Shown here one piece after another: positions 34,677 to 47,531 of a stretch of DNA of 64,000 nt (the first letter of the stretch is position 1; the number at the start of each line of letters is the position of its first letter). The DNA comes from Davidsoniella eucalypti (lineage: Eukaryota > Ascomycota > Sordariomycetes > Microascales > Ceratocystidaceae). The notes beneath the pieces are model-generated. The model saw only the letters and a list, made by a program, of their open reading frames with translations, ran no database searches and had not been told where the DNA came from. The stretch spans positions 310,001 to 374,000 of the forward strand of contig RMBW01000015.1 of the NCBI GenBank assembly GCA_004009845.1. Reading direction: 5' to 3'. The position numbers and the translations under genes are program-made.

Positions 34677-37600
34677 AACACCAAAGACGCCCAGAACATT
34701 GGCGATCAAAAAAGCCTCCTCCCGCCCATAACATTCAACATGCACCACTGAATCCCATTGAAGGGACCAACGACACGCCAATCGCCCTTTCCAACAACAA
34801 GTCCAGATCACAGTTCTTCGAGTCTTTACCTCATTTTTATCCATCCGCGTGGACCCCTCGGACAGCACGTATCGGAGCTGTACTTTGGAGTCGTCTTGTA
34901 TCTATATGTATCGATCTTGCCTAGCCTACAAGTGTAGCTCTGGTCTTAGCATCACGAGTCCTCTTCACGTCCTCTTACAGATACCCCTCCCGGGCATCGC
35001 CATGAACAGCTCGCCCACAGAGCCTTTGATATAGGAACGGGTTACCTTTTTTCATCAGTGGCGGTACGTATCGCAGCTTATCTCTTATCTTTAGACGTCG
35101 TGCTATAATACTAATCGACCGACAGTGCCTCTTATTAACATAGCTAGAAATCCAACCTGGCCTGCCCATGTAGGCATTAGCTCTATCAAGCCTCTGTAGC
35201 TGCTACTATAGCCTACGTTCCCCTTGTTAACTAGCTCCAAGGTTGCTTCCACATACAAAAGTTCCCTCGCGTAATTATCTTGACAAGGAAAGACGACGGG
35301 AAATGGACAGGGTGGGGGCCACCACCATCACCACCACCTCTGTAATCAATTACCACAACATGGGCTTCGATATTGCCTACAGTTACGATGGACTACAAAT
35401 GCAGAGCTCTATATATGTATAATAGTCAGCTTTGCGAGCTATAAATATGCCATTATGCATATGAAAGTACGTATTACGTGTATGTATGTACATCACGTAC
35501 GCATGTACTATTGCATATAGACAAGTCTCTTATGGCTCCAAGCCCAGCTTTCCGCCGCCCAGGGGATTCTTGACAAGCATTGGCCAGTCGTCCCAATTGA
35601 CTGTCGCCATTGTTTGGCTCGCCATCCGTGCGCCATGCTCGATAAAGCATATGGAAACGCCACATCTGGCAATCCTGCAGCAAGATGAACAAAGAGAACG
35701 AAACGAGCAAAGGAAGAAGGCAAAAAAGAAAAAGCACGCAATTGATATCCAAGAAATGTACATATATGTATATACATACATGTAGTCAAAGGCACAGCTA
35801 GCATTCAATCTTCAGCAATGTTAGATAAACGCTATCCTTTGCCTTGCAGTGCCTAAAGGTAAGATTGTCCGCCAAGATCAGCAGAGCACGTTGCTGATCG
35901 GCAGTTTGTCCCTGTTCTTGATTGCCTATTCTAACATTCGACCGTTCCTTGGAAGGGACTCGACAAACTGTTCCATGATTGTTCTCCACGCTCATACAAG
36001 CAAGAAGAAGAAAGACGGAGTCGTTGACTTCAACTTAGACAGTCAATTTACCGCACAGGACACAAGTAGCCCTGCGCCCAATTCTGAGCACCGCTACACG
36101 TGACAGAATACTTTGTGTGTCTGTCTTCACCTTCGTCAATTTACAGTTGGGCCACTACGTAGCTAAACGGGCAGCATAGGGATCCCTCGACGCCATGTGC
36201 TAGGCTTGTTAGCCAGCCTCTCTTCCCATTGTTCCCTCTTTTCCCTTTTCCTCTCGAACAACAGTGAAGGAAAAGTAGGCGCTGGATGACTCACAGATAA
36301 AAGATATATGGCTTGAGTTTGTGTTTTTCTTGCATTTTGCAGGCAGGCTGTGCTGCCACCTCTACCACAATCATCGGTAACATTCAGAGCGAGATGCTTC
36401 CTCTCTGGTAACATGCGCCGTTTAGTGGTATGTTCCTCTGATGTTAAGCTTTTATTATGTTTTCTACTTGCCTTTGCTTGCTACGAGTAATTCGGATCGT
36501 TTCCAGTATCAGGCTTAGTGCTCCCGCTGAAAATCCATTCGCAGCGCAACTCAGATTCCCTAACGGTGTCCGTCGGTTTCCATAGAAGCTTTTCAGAATC
36601 TTTAAGAAGGGCAATTCACTGTCCGCTTCAGTCCATTCAATCGCTGTTGGGGGCTTGTAAGTATCCACAAGCTTCCCGTCTATCATGCGTCAGCGTACCA
36701 GAATGAATCCCATATCTCGAGAAAATACAATAAAAAACACAGTCAACAACTTGCATCGTCGTACTTACACTTCTTACCTCCCACCCTCCACCCCTCCTCA
36801 TAAGACAATCACTGACAAGAATAGAAATACGGCAATGGTGCAGAACTGCAGAGTTGCAGGTATGGCCCAGCAAGGAGCAAACCCCCGGCACAAGATGGAT
36901 TGTTACTTCTAGGCTCTAGGATCAAACCATCCGGTCTACTATTTGTTTGTACTGTTTGTTTGAGACTTCACGTGCTTCTTGTGCTGCTGTGGCGCTTGCC
37001 TTGTGAGATCTGACTGGCTAGTTGAAAGAGAGAAGGGGTGGGTTTCTCACATTCATATTCGGTCCTGTTTTTTTTCTACATATATTTTTCTACAGATACG
37101 TTTCTTTTGTCTTCTTCCCGTTTCGTTAGAGATCTGTTTCTGACATGCAGCAACTTACAAGACACAGATACGCCTTCAGCCAAGGCATGGGACAGGGTTC
37201 TGTCGATCGAATGAACAGCTCCAGAAGCTAGTTTTCTGAGATTGTTTGTCTTACTCCAGCCCTTAAAGCTGACTGTGCAGAGTCTGACAGCATGATGAGC
37301 CAAGATTATTTCTTTTTTGTCTTTGACTCTTTGTCTATAAAGTTAGACTGACATATGTATACATATACATATATAATCATTCCAGGGTAGAGGGAGGGAT
37401 ACCAGATATACCGAGGCATCATCATCGTTCTGAGCAGGTCGATTAAGTGCCCGAAAACCTCCGCGTCTCTTACTCACACCATGCTTTGCTTATTGGTACC
37501 TGCCTGTCCGCCTCACTGTCCGCCCGTCTATAGACTTGAGGTATGACGGCGATTCCACGATGGGCTACTGTTCGCATCCATCTAGAATCATGTCGTTGTG

Positions 37601-39733
37601 ACCAAACCGGACTGCCGAGAGTAACGGTATTACTGTCCATCACGGACAATGAGATAAGCACAGCAAACTCACACAAACCATACATTTCACAATAACCAAG
37701 ACAGGTACAAAGCAACATCTAATGTTTGTGCTAATAGTTGTATGGCAGGGGTTATGAGGCTTTATATCTGTATTAGCAACTCTCTGCATTCCAACCTACT
37801 AAAACCTTAGTGTCAGTCGCCCTTTCAAATCGTCATAATAGTGGGCTGGCGAGTCGGAAATCCCGGTGCAGGACTTGCTGTCTCAAGGTTATTACTTCTT
37901 CTTCTTTTGCATTCTATTCCTTCTATTTGCTTAGACCCTTCACCCTAATCTGACTTGTAAAGAAAATACTGAAAATCATACTACTATGTTTGCGCAGCAT
38001 TGCAGCAGCATCTAGACAGGCACACGAGCTTTAGTCTAAATCCGCCTGTCTATAATTGCAGGGACGGCATATCGTCAGACCAGATATATATTCGTATCTT
38101 TTTTCAACATTGGTAGGGCCACACATCAACTAAAAAGTCAGTATACAGGTATCTCTTACTGTCATCGTCTCTGTCTCATTATGAAATCCTCCTCTTGGCC
38201 GGTTTATTTTCTTCGTGCTGCGACTGAAAAGTGAAATCTTCCTCCTTTAGGAGTGCCTCTCCGGTAGCAAGTCTCAGCTTGTTAAACAGCCAACGTGACA
38301 GTCTATGCAGTAACGACAGCGCCGAGGGCAATACGGCGTCCAAGCTTCTTCATGCATGTTAAACTACAGGGCTATGGAATGTGGTAACAATACACTCAGC
38401 GTAGCCAATGTTTGTTGTCTTTCTACTACTACTTTTTTTTCTTCTTTTCCAGCAGGAAGTTGTAGACTAAATAGGAATAGTCAGAAATGCCTAATAAATT
38501 CATCCTAGCCGTTGGACTTCGGAGAGCAAAACCTAATTTTGGCAAGATGGATAAACCGGGCTAATCTCGACTTTTTTCATGCAGAAAAAGAAGATATAGC
38601 CCAAATAATTCCAAAGGCTTCATCCAACCACAGGCGGTTTTCAATCCAAACTCGGGGTCGTCCATTCATAGACATATCGACCGACATGCAGATACATATC
38701 ATGTTATGCGAGTCTTATAGTTACATATTACTAAAATCACCCTCTAGAGCTAGAGAACATATCTTGAATTAAACACAGAAGTCTTCATGGTATCTAGTCA
38801 TGTTTAAAAGAAAATATCAACCGAAAAAGTCTATCTCCGTATCCAATAGCCATCCAACTCTAGATTTTCTTATATATTCTGATAGTTCTGGCAACGTGGT
38901 ATCGAGAGGGTGTAAGACTAGACCATGTGTTTCTCTCGGCCATATTTAGATATACGGACTAGTAAAAGCCATCTTGAGCAATATGTTTACATATATATCA
39001 TCTCGACAGAACACCGTCCGTCTTATTTCCAATTTTGACTGTGGCCCAGAGTTTTTTGTTCGAGATTTCGCAATATCGTCCATGCTTTTTGTTTTCTTTT
39101 TTTTTTCCTTCTACATTTTCCATGTTTCTTCATATAGCTCCCTAAAAAAGAAGTCCAAAGACACGAGGCTATGATTAATAGGAATGAAGATAAGCTCGAG
39201 CGAGTCAAGTGAGAAAACAAAAAGCTGGCGCAGCTCGTGGAAAAGAAAACGCTAACACTGCTATATGGACAATGCTTTGGGAAGATGAAATTGGGGGGAA
39301 ACAAGAACCTCGACCGCGATATTCTCAGCGCAATTATTATAACCCTAAGTTATATAGTTATTATACACACAGAGATCTCAGCATAACCCTCGATGTCGTT
39401 CCTCAACCTGGTGACAACGACCCCTCCATTTTACTTGAACAGTGCGTTATCCTTTTTCTTGTGCATGAACCATGCAAACATTGTTTGAAGATACAACTAT
39501 GAGAAGCTGGAATACATATTGCCGGCCCATATCCACCAAAGCAGACACTTGAAAATGTCGATGCTTCTTTTTTCCCTTCTTTTAGGCGCCGTTCCCGGTG
39601 GATCTTCCGTTCCAGCCCTTCAATGTTTAATGATCCAGGCCGCTAGGTATGCTTATGAAAAAAAAGATGTCGAAAGGTTATCGTAGCGGAAAAGAAGTAT
39701 AGAAAGCAAAATTAAAAATAAATAAAAATAAAA

Positions 39734-39754
39734 ACACGGAAAAAAACTCCGTGT
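39734..39754. repeat. Small hairpin, 7-bp stem and 7-nt loop
   Basis: ACACGGA (39734-39740) and TCCGTGT (39748-39754) are perfect reverse complements around an AAAAAAC loop, in A-rich non-coding DNA. Confidence 0.6.
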
Positions 39755-40338
39755 CTTATTTGCGGGTATCTCGTCGATTTTGTATGTAAGCTACAGACGA
39801 ACCAATAAGGAAAAGAAAAGAAAGAAAACACTAATGAACATGCTCACTGTGTATCTGCACGCTTTTATTTCTCGGTTTCGACAAAATACAGGCTATCTCA
39901 TCATCAGAATCTCCAGCCATTGTTGCAATGCATGATCGCCCAAAGCTCTTTTTATTGCCACCCAGCTCTAGCGAGTGTCTAAAGATGGCACACAAAACTC
40001 TTAGTTTTTACCCATGCTGGGGCCACACTTGGCTACTACCCCAATGCCACCTTGTTGCAGATATACAGATATCACTGCTACCCAAGTATAAGTACAGATA
40101 AGCTACCGACTAGTTATCCATGGACATCGTTAAGAGTCACGGCAAGGTTCTGGAAGTCCCATCTCTTTTACCGAAGTTTGCTAATACCGGAGTATTGTGC
40201 TGGTGCATAACGGACTATACCGTGTCCTGAATATAGTCACTCTTCAAGATCTGAGGCGTGGCTGTAGAAACGCAGGCTGGAGGGTATTGGTCTCACTTTT
40301 GTTTCTCCGAAGTGCTTACTGCTGTCAAGTCATAAGAA

Positions 40339-40412
40339 ATCTGTATAGTGGTATCTGTATAGTTGTATGTATAGTTGTATCTGTATAGTTGTATCTGTAT
40401 TATCTGTATCTG
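40339..40412. repeat. Imperfect minisatellite, TCTGTATAGTTGTA-like unit
   Basis: About five imperfect copies of a roughly 14-nt unit related to TCTGTATAGTTGTA occur in tandem, ending in shorter TATCTG steps, in non-coding DNA. Confidence 0.8.
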
Positions 40413-43056
40413 TGTTGTTTATCAGTGGCCACAGGCCTAGACCAAAAAGCCAGCCAGATATATTTAAACTTCTTTAGCGAATCAAATCGAGGAAGCCCGG
40501 CAGAAAAACAGAAAACGGTGGTTAGGATGCATACGAGAAATATTGCGTTTCGAGGTTTCCTCTTTTCTCGATATTTCCTTTTTCTCTGTTTTCACAGCAT
40601 CATCTTTGATCAACTAGTATTCTTAACAATGTTTTGCTGGTTTTAGCCAAAGAGGAAGCAAGCTAATTATCCCTTTAGCACCAATTAACCAACAATACAG
40701 CAGGTGATCAACCATTAATGGTAGTATCAAAAATATGTTGTTTCTTCTTCGATATATCCATAGATTCTAGAAGTCCTCGTACAACCTTACGAAGGAAAAT
40801 CATGGAAATGGGTTGAATTACAACCATCTCCTCTTTTTTTTCTTCCTTTTCTCTACAATTCCTCTCGAGACGCATTGGGATGTAAGGATAACGGACAAGA
40901 AAGGCTGCGCCGAGTTGGATCAGACATAATAAGCCACTTATCGTTGACCGCGAGGACTCCCCTATAACCCTCCTGCTCTACAATGATATTTCACTAAGAC
41001 CTACAGAAGGGAGGGAGAAGACGAGACAAGAAGATAAAAAGAAACAAAGGAGACCTCTCGAGAACATCTTGAATTGTATCTGACTCGACTCAAATACTCG
41101 CCTCGTGATGCCTGGTGATTGTGAGAAAAAAACAAAGTCAAACCTGAGGGAGCTACACCTAAATGCAGTGCCTAGTAAGGAAGCCCATAATAATCCTCAC
41201 CAACATGGAAGGTCCCTGCACGATCGTATGCTTCTAGTCCGATGTTTTGGATTAGACTTTGCTCCTACTTCTTCTCCGAGCCTTTTTCGGGGGATTTATC
41301 TGGTAGTCTTTTTTTTCTTCTTTTTCTCTAATAATAACACTAACGCTAGGTCTAGCCAGGCTACGCTGTCTTTATGTTTATGTTCAGAAAACCCCAACTA
41401 AAAGAGATTACAAAAATCAAAGCAACGGATTTTACAGCCTGTGGTACTATTTTCACATGCCAAATCTAGTCCACGTCTTCCTCGCTAAAGAATGCTAGCA
41501 AGACAAGTTCGAAATAAAGTAAAAGAGAAAGAATGTAAGAAAGTCGGTCTTCATTCTATTAAACTGGTTGGCATGTAAGGACACATAGTAGTTAGCTAGT
41601 AAGATGAGCAAAGCGCCGCATTGGAAAGGCCATTAGACTGCTGCATATAGAAGTAATTTTAATAATACCTCGCTTGCGCCCTTTGACTACTCAAAAGAGA
41701 GACAAGTCCGCTATCTTGACTTTATTTTATATTTTTTTTAGAATAGCAATATCTCACACTGGTTTTGGTGTATGTAGTATAATTTATGTTTCCTCCACTG
41801 TCATGTCAGAATACAGCCTAGAGCCCCCCTTTTAAAATTCACGATTCATAGTCCAAGCTTCTATCTAAATTCAGAAAAGAAAAGAGCAATGTAGCTGCTA
41901 CGTTCCATATAGATTCAACGTCAGCTTTATTTTTAGGGTGATACAAGGACCACCAGGGTTACAGTTGCTGTGTTAGGGTTGCATAGAGACGAATATTCAT
42001 TTGATGTCTCTTAGCTAGTGTTATGATCCGACTAAGAACGACTTGATTTACTCGCCCAAGTTACCGCATGAAATTCTGCGACCATTGAGTAAACGGCTAT
42101 AGACGAATCTAGAAGGTTGATGGGCGTGATAATGAGATGCCTTGACATTCGGCATCCTTGCTCTTTTGATCTAGCGGGCTTCGACGATCCATTCTATAGC
42201 TTCGATACATATGCAGAGACCTTTTCTCTCGCTTTGCTGTTTAACCTCATCTATCCTGCTACATCATATACTAATGTATAAATGAATCCATTTAGCCTGC
42301 TGGACCAAGTTACTTGATCCCACTGGTTCACTCCATAACATACCCCTCGAGTGGCTGTAGTCACGATCACGAGAGATAATGATAGTTCAGTGAATAACGG
42401 AAAGTCTAGGTAACAAGGAGGGCCCAAGAAGGGAACGATCTGAGCCTTGAGTAGTGTTGTCAACTTTCCATCTTACTTTTATCTCCCCGGAGACTCTAAA
42501 TTCGTGTTTTTTTTTGCTACTGTTGTTTTCCCCTATGATCGCTTGTGGTAGGTTTGACCTTGAAGCTATACCATGTCTGGCAGCTGCCATTGGCTAGACT
42601 TTGATGCTACCGATCGCCTCCTCAAGCCCTTGGCAAATAAAGAAACGAGACATCATAAACTCTTCCTTCCCTCTCCCCCCAAAAAGATAAAGGCAAGGAA
42701 AAAAGAGGGAAAAAAGAAGGAAACGGGCCAACCGATCTTGCGGCTTGCAATTTGGGTTCGTACCGCGGCACCCTCCTTCTCTCGCCTTTTCCTTTTTTTT
42801 CTTTCTTCCTGTGTATTATCGTAGCAATGTCTTATTCACATGTTTCAGCGCTGATGGGATATAACAGTAAGAATAGCATCCTGGGAGATGAAACATATAG
42901 GCATAGATAGATAGTATATCTTGGTATTCCTAAGATGTGAGATTGTACGATATACAGAATGTTTGTAATCCTACCAAGTTAATATGTCGGACTTGGTGCT
43001 TCTCGGTATAGATTCAAGCTCGATTAAGAGTAGATGGCTCGTATTAGGTGTTTTAT

Positions 43057-43079
43057 GGCTCTGATCGCCGATCAGAGCC
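43057..43079. repeat. Perfect 23-bp inverted repeat
   Basis: GGCTCTGATCG and CGATCAGAGCC form 11-bp perfect arms around a single C. The flanking bases do not extend the symmetry. It lies in the gene desert, about 2.4 kb beyond the kinase stop codon. Confidence 0.9.
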
Positions 43080-45437
43080 TACTACCAAAGGAATTCTTTG
43101 TTATACCAAGCTCAAAAGGGGAGGTAGCAGTGCTGATATGGAGTAGATAGGTTTGAGTACTGTGCTATATACTATAGCAAGAAAAACGCTCACTCTATTC
43201 CTCGATTGCAAGAGTCTTTCATGTCTACATACATCTCATGTCTTCATGTCTTCAAGTGCCTGTAAACAAGTGCCGAAACTAGTCTATTAGTAGGATCGTG
43301 ATGTCTTGTATTGACATAGCTAATTACAGACATTTGAAACTTTGCCCCCATCGTATTGCTGGCGTTATCGCGTTGTACCATCTATGCAAACTCCAGTTAT
43401 AGACCGCCTTCTCTCGCTCTAAGATATGGTGCAGTGAGTAGACGGGTAGTCACCTTGTGCATGCTTGATGCCACATGAGCGGTAAGAAAAGAGGAGAGTA
43501 GGCATGAAGGATATGGAGGATACAACGTGATCCTGTATGCCATATGCAGAAAAGCCGTGAACATTCCTTTCCCAGCATGAAACGCTCTCGTGGTTGTCAT
43601 CTTTTTTACAGCATTTCGTGAGGCAGTTTATTGATCTGCGGGGTTTTCTGCGTCTCTGTAAGATCATGGTACATTTATAGAACCTTTGTATATATCGATT
43701 TACTTTTTACCAGAGTATCCCGTAACTCAACCTTCTAGAACGAGATATACGAGCAGGTAGGCTAAGTTGTTTACCAGAGACATGAAGGATTTATATACGT
43801 TTTGATGGTGCCTTTCCTTTTTCAACACTATCATCGTATCGAATATCCTTCTTTTTGATTGAGGATATGTATACATATACTGTATCTTGTTCCTTCGTAG
43901 TGTATTGAGTGAGCGGGAAAACCGAAACTCAGGTCCAATGTGAATAAGAATATACTCGACGAGGGACTGAAAGGACTATCGTGTTGATGAAAAAGATCAT
44001 CGTCGTCTGGGCTACGACAAGTGGAAGAAACGATAGGCTATCCTTCCAACGTTAACAAATTGTATGACCCCAAACTTCCGGAACATTAACTATGGGATAT
44101 GATGTTGAAAGGGGTAAAGAGTCATAACCATTTCAAAAGAAGACGTAAGATATTGACATTATGTCATGCGAGGCTTTGGTTCTCGTCGCTCCCAGAACAT
44201 AGGGCGATTCAAGGCGAGGAAGACTCTGGACCTCGCGCATCTAATGTTTGCTTTGCTCTTCTTCACGTTGCTTTAGAGATGAATGGCAATGACATCAAGT
44301 GTGGTGCCTAATCTGTGAAACCACCTCTTTTCTTTTCCCACATCATGTCACTTGACCAACTACGTATAAAGGATGGCATCACCAGTGTATCATGGCTTGT
44401 CGAGACTGTGAGAGCTACACTTCGATACCTATGATAAAACAATAGGAAAACAGAGTTGAATATGCCATAATCACTCGATCCCATATACCGATGATCTCAT
44501 GTTCAGGCGGTGGTGAGAACTTGTAAGACCCGATACTTGGCGTACAAACCAATCTCTAGACAATAATGTCAGTATTACACAACGCTGTATATCCGGGGCC
44601 ACATGCGTGTCGATTTGTCAGCCGATATCCTGAGCTCATGTGGTTTCGGGAGCCGTCGCGTGTTCGCCACAAACGCCCTTCAGAGCAGAAAGGTCTCTAG
44701 TTGTGAGTGGATAGGTTCTACTTTAGAGCTGTTACGAGTGTTATTTGCGTAACTGGCCGAACTCTAGTAGCTTTAGTGCATGTCAAGATAGATTTGTGAT
44801 ATCATGTTTACGTGGTTAGTCAATAGTAGTTTGACGAATAGCTGTGTATTGCATTTTCACACATATATGGAGTGGGTATGGGTTTATAAGTATATACTAA
44901 GAAGTGAATAGAATGAATGATTATGGCCCGAATAGACTATTTGAGTGTAGCCTGACGAAGATAGAATAGAAAAACGCCCCAAAAATCCAGGCAAATAGAT
45001 CGCTAAGTGTGATGTAGATGACAAAAGAAAGAGAGAAGGGAGCGTAGAAGGTGCGAAAAGAAGTAAAAGCAGCCTTTGTTTGTAAACGACAGGTAGTGAT
45101 GTTTGTTGATGTTTACAGCATCTCATGAAGATAAAACAAGTGCTATAAGTCTCGATGACGAGAGGTCATATACGATAGCGCTCGTGATATGAAATACGTA
45201 TCATAGACATTACTCTTCACGAGAACGTATGATAGGCCTTATCAGTCAAGATAGACAGCAGGTGACCGATAGAGACATTTGGAGCATTAAGATATCAGGA
45301 CATGACTGCGCACCAGACAGACACCCAAAAGCTGGACAAATAGTATATTGATGGTACAGTTGAGTCAAAAAGAAATGCAAAAAATGCAATAGATAGACAA
45401 AGAAAGAAGGATGTTACAGAAAGGTCAACCCCAAACT

Positions 45438-47531
45438 CTATGAAATCTCTTGGCCCTCTTGTTCCTCGCGATATTGGAGGCCCCCGGGAATCTGAAGAGC
45501 ATCCTTGACCCATGGATTCTCTGCCACTTGCTGGATGGTCCAGCGTGACCGAGCACGTTTGAGTAGCCCTTCGGTGATTTCCATGGCGCCGAGCATATTG
45601 GCCTTGGTGAATTTCTCGATGCTAGCATCATGGTCGCTATCTTCACCTTCGTACTCGTACCAACGCCATTCTAAGCGCGCAATACGATGGCTCGTACGAC
45701 TACGCAAGCGTACATAGTCGCTGGCGTTGGGGTTGGGATCGAATGGTAGGCGAGCCTCGAGAAGTGCATATAGCAAGACACCTAGCGACCAAGCATCCGT
45801 TGCTCGGCCGTTATATGGCTGACCCATGATCACTTCTGGAGCAGCGTAGTCCTCCGAACCACAGCGTGTCTCGAGTTTTTCGTCGTCGGCGATTTGCCTA
45901 GATAAACCAAGATCGGTAACGGTTATGACGGAGTATGGATATGTGAGCCAGTTCATCTTGGGATCAGCCAGCTCCGAAGGCCGAAGGTTTACGAGCACGT
46001 TTTCCAACTTGATGTCACGGTGAACTACACGGTGTTCATGGAGGTACTGCACAGCACCGATAATCTCGGAAAACATACGGCGAAGTAGAGCTGGTTTTAG
46101 GGCTGATCGGTTCGTCGTAGCGACGTCGAAAAGGTCGCCTCCAGGGCAATGAGTAAGGACCAGAATGGCACGAGACATCTCAATGTTGAATGCTTTGAGG
46201 TTGACAAGCGATGGGTGGCGAGTGATCTTCATGATTTCGAGCTCTCGCTTCAGACTCATCTCGATTCGATCTTCGCTAGCACCACCTCTTGGCCCATGTT
46301 CGCAGACCTTGATAGCAACCAGTGTCTTGCGATCAAGACGTACCTCTACTTTGTTGTCCTTCATGGCTAGCAGGGTCTCGTCGTCAATGTCGATCTGGCT
46401 TGTGCCAAGAACCACTCGTGAGAATGTACCTTGACCTAGAGTTTTGACTGCCCGCCAACGACGCTTCTTTCCATCTTGGCGGCCATAGGCTTCGAAATAT
46501 TCTGCCGCGGGGCCCTTGGACTTCTCAATGGCAGTATTGTCTATAGACGATTTGGATGATTCACTAGGCGGTGGTGTTGGTGGCTTTTCGCAGGTGGGAG
46601 TGAGGCCACGGGACTCGGCGAAGTTTGTCTCTCGGCGCATATGACGTTTTGAAGCATCTTGAACTTCACGGCCATGCGGCCCGGACACAGTAACCATACG
46701 CTTGGGAATGGCTATAGGGTCAGGGGTGAATTCACTAAGGCTTCGATTTCGGGTGTGGTGCTCTTGGATGTTTGCAGGATGTTGAGTAGCACTTAGAGAA
46801 TCGCGGTTTGATGCAAGACTGGCGTAGTTTTTGCGCCGAGCACCGTTGGCGAGAGCTGCGTCAATAGATTCGCCAGACGTAGAAACGAGGACTGAGTCTG
46901 GCCTAGAGACGGGTAGTGGGGCGTCGCGCGAGGGAGGACGGCCGGTAAGGGCTCTCCACGGGCCGGGAGAGCCATTAAATAGCAGAGGTGACGGCAGAGG
47001 AGTTACATCTCCCATGGCCGTGATTATAGGGCTCGGAACCAGTGAACTAGCAGCAGAAGGGGCCGAGCCACCAGATATACACTTGGCAATAGCAGCCTTG
47101 AGACTTGGGGTTCGTACGATAGGCCTGAGGCTGGTCACGGATTTCTTTGTAGAGAGACGAGAGGAAGAGTTGTTGTTGTGATCCGAGTTTCGTGGGGGTG
47201 ACTGGAGTGTTTTGCCGTGGATATCTGTAACTAGGCGCAGAGAACTTGGGCTTCGGGGCGCACTAGTTGAAAGTACTGGCGATGTAGGGCTAGTAGAAAA
47301 GTCGTGCTCAGGTATAGTCGGAGAGGGAGCGATCATATTGGAGCGAAACTGAATGGGTTGGGCTGGAGTAGGCATCGGTTGCGAGGATTGATTGCCAGAT
47401 ATAGAATTTGACGGGTTTTGTGAAACAGGCTCTAGATCCGGGGAAGAGGAGGAAGAATACGGGTGGGAGTTGTCCATAGTATTCGTAGTAATGGTAGGCC
47501 GCGCGGTGGTTGTCGCGAAGTCTAATGGCAT
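45438..47531 (-). CDS. Serine/threonine protein kinase with long disordered N-terminus, possibly Prr1-like
   Basis: A single-exon gene of 697 residues. Residues 1-345 are Ser/Pro/Thr-rich and look disordered. The kinase domain (about 355-685) shows the Gly loop LGQGTFSRVVLG (about 363), VAIK lysine, αC Glu in KRELEIMK, HRDIKLEN (about 503), TDLGLSR at the DFG position (about 539) and CGSEDYAAPE (about 562). DATDAWSLG-like subdomain IX is also seen (RATDAWSLGVLLYALLEARL). An insertion of about 15 residues (IDDETLLAMKDNKVE) separates the Gly loop from VAIK. Catalytic residues are present, so it should be active despite DLG for DFG. The CGSEDYAAPE...LPFDPNPN pattern recalls yeast Prr1/Npr-type kinases, but I cannot settle the orthologue. 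A second Met at residue 19 (MDNSHPYSS) is an alternative start. Confidence 0.88.
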   Translation of the reverse strand: MPLDFATTTARPTITTNTMDNSHPYSSSSSPDLEPVSQNPSNSISGNQSSQPMPTPAQPIQFRSNMIAPSPTIPEHDFSTSPTSPVLSTSAPRSPSSLRLVTDIHGKTLQSPPRNSDHNNNSSSRLSTKKSVTSLRPIVRTPSLKAAIAKCISGGSAPSAASSLVPSPIITAMGDVTPLPSPLLFNGSPGPWRALTGRPPSRDAPLPVSRPDSVLVSTSGESIDAALANGARRKNYASLASNRDSLSATQHPANIQEHHTRNRSLSEFTPDPIAIPKRMVTVSGPHGREVQDASKRHMRRETNFAESRGLTPTCEKPPTPPPSESSKSSIDNTAIEKSKGPAAEYFEAYGRQDGKKRRWRAVKTLGQGTFSRVVLGTSQIDIDDETLLAMKDNKVEVRLDRKTLVAIKVCEHGPRGGASEDRIEMSLKRELEIMKITRHPSLVNLKAFNIEMSRAILVLTHCPGGDLFDVATTNRSALKPALLRRMFSEIIGAVQYLHEHRVVHRDIKLENVLVNLRPSELADPKMNWLTYPYSVITVTDLGLSRQIADDEKLETRCGSEDYAAPEVIMGQPYNGRATDAWSLGVLLYALLEARLPFDPNPNASDYVRLRSRTSHRIARLEWRWYEYEGEDSDHDASIEKFTKANMLGAMEITEGLLKRARSRWTIQQVAENPWVKDALQIPGGLQYREEQEGQEIS

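Larger units (their letters stand above)
34401..45437. other. Gene desert, about 11 kb, no supported coding sequence
   Basis: All frames are short (at most about 100 codons), dispersed over both strands and free of recognisable motifs. Composition is AT-rich with T- and A-runs, TATATACATA-type stretches and a few tandem repeats. A perfect 23-bp inverted repeat (43057-43079), a small hairpin (39734-39754) and a tandem array (40339-40412) stand out. Transposon ends, terminal repeats and tRNA were looked for and not seen. It could hold long non-coding transcripts or distal regulatory DNA. Confidence 0.5.
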
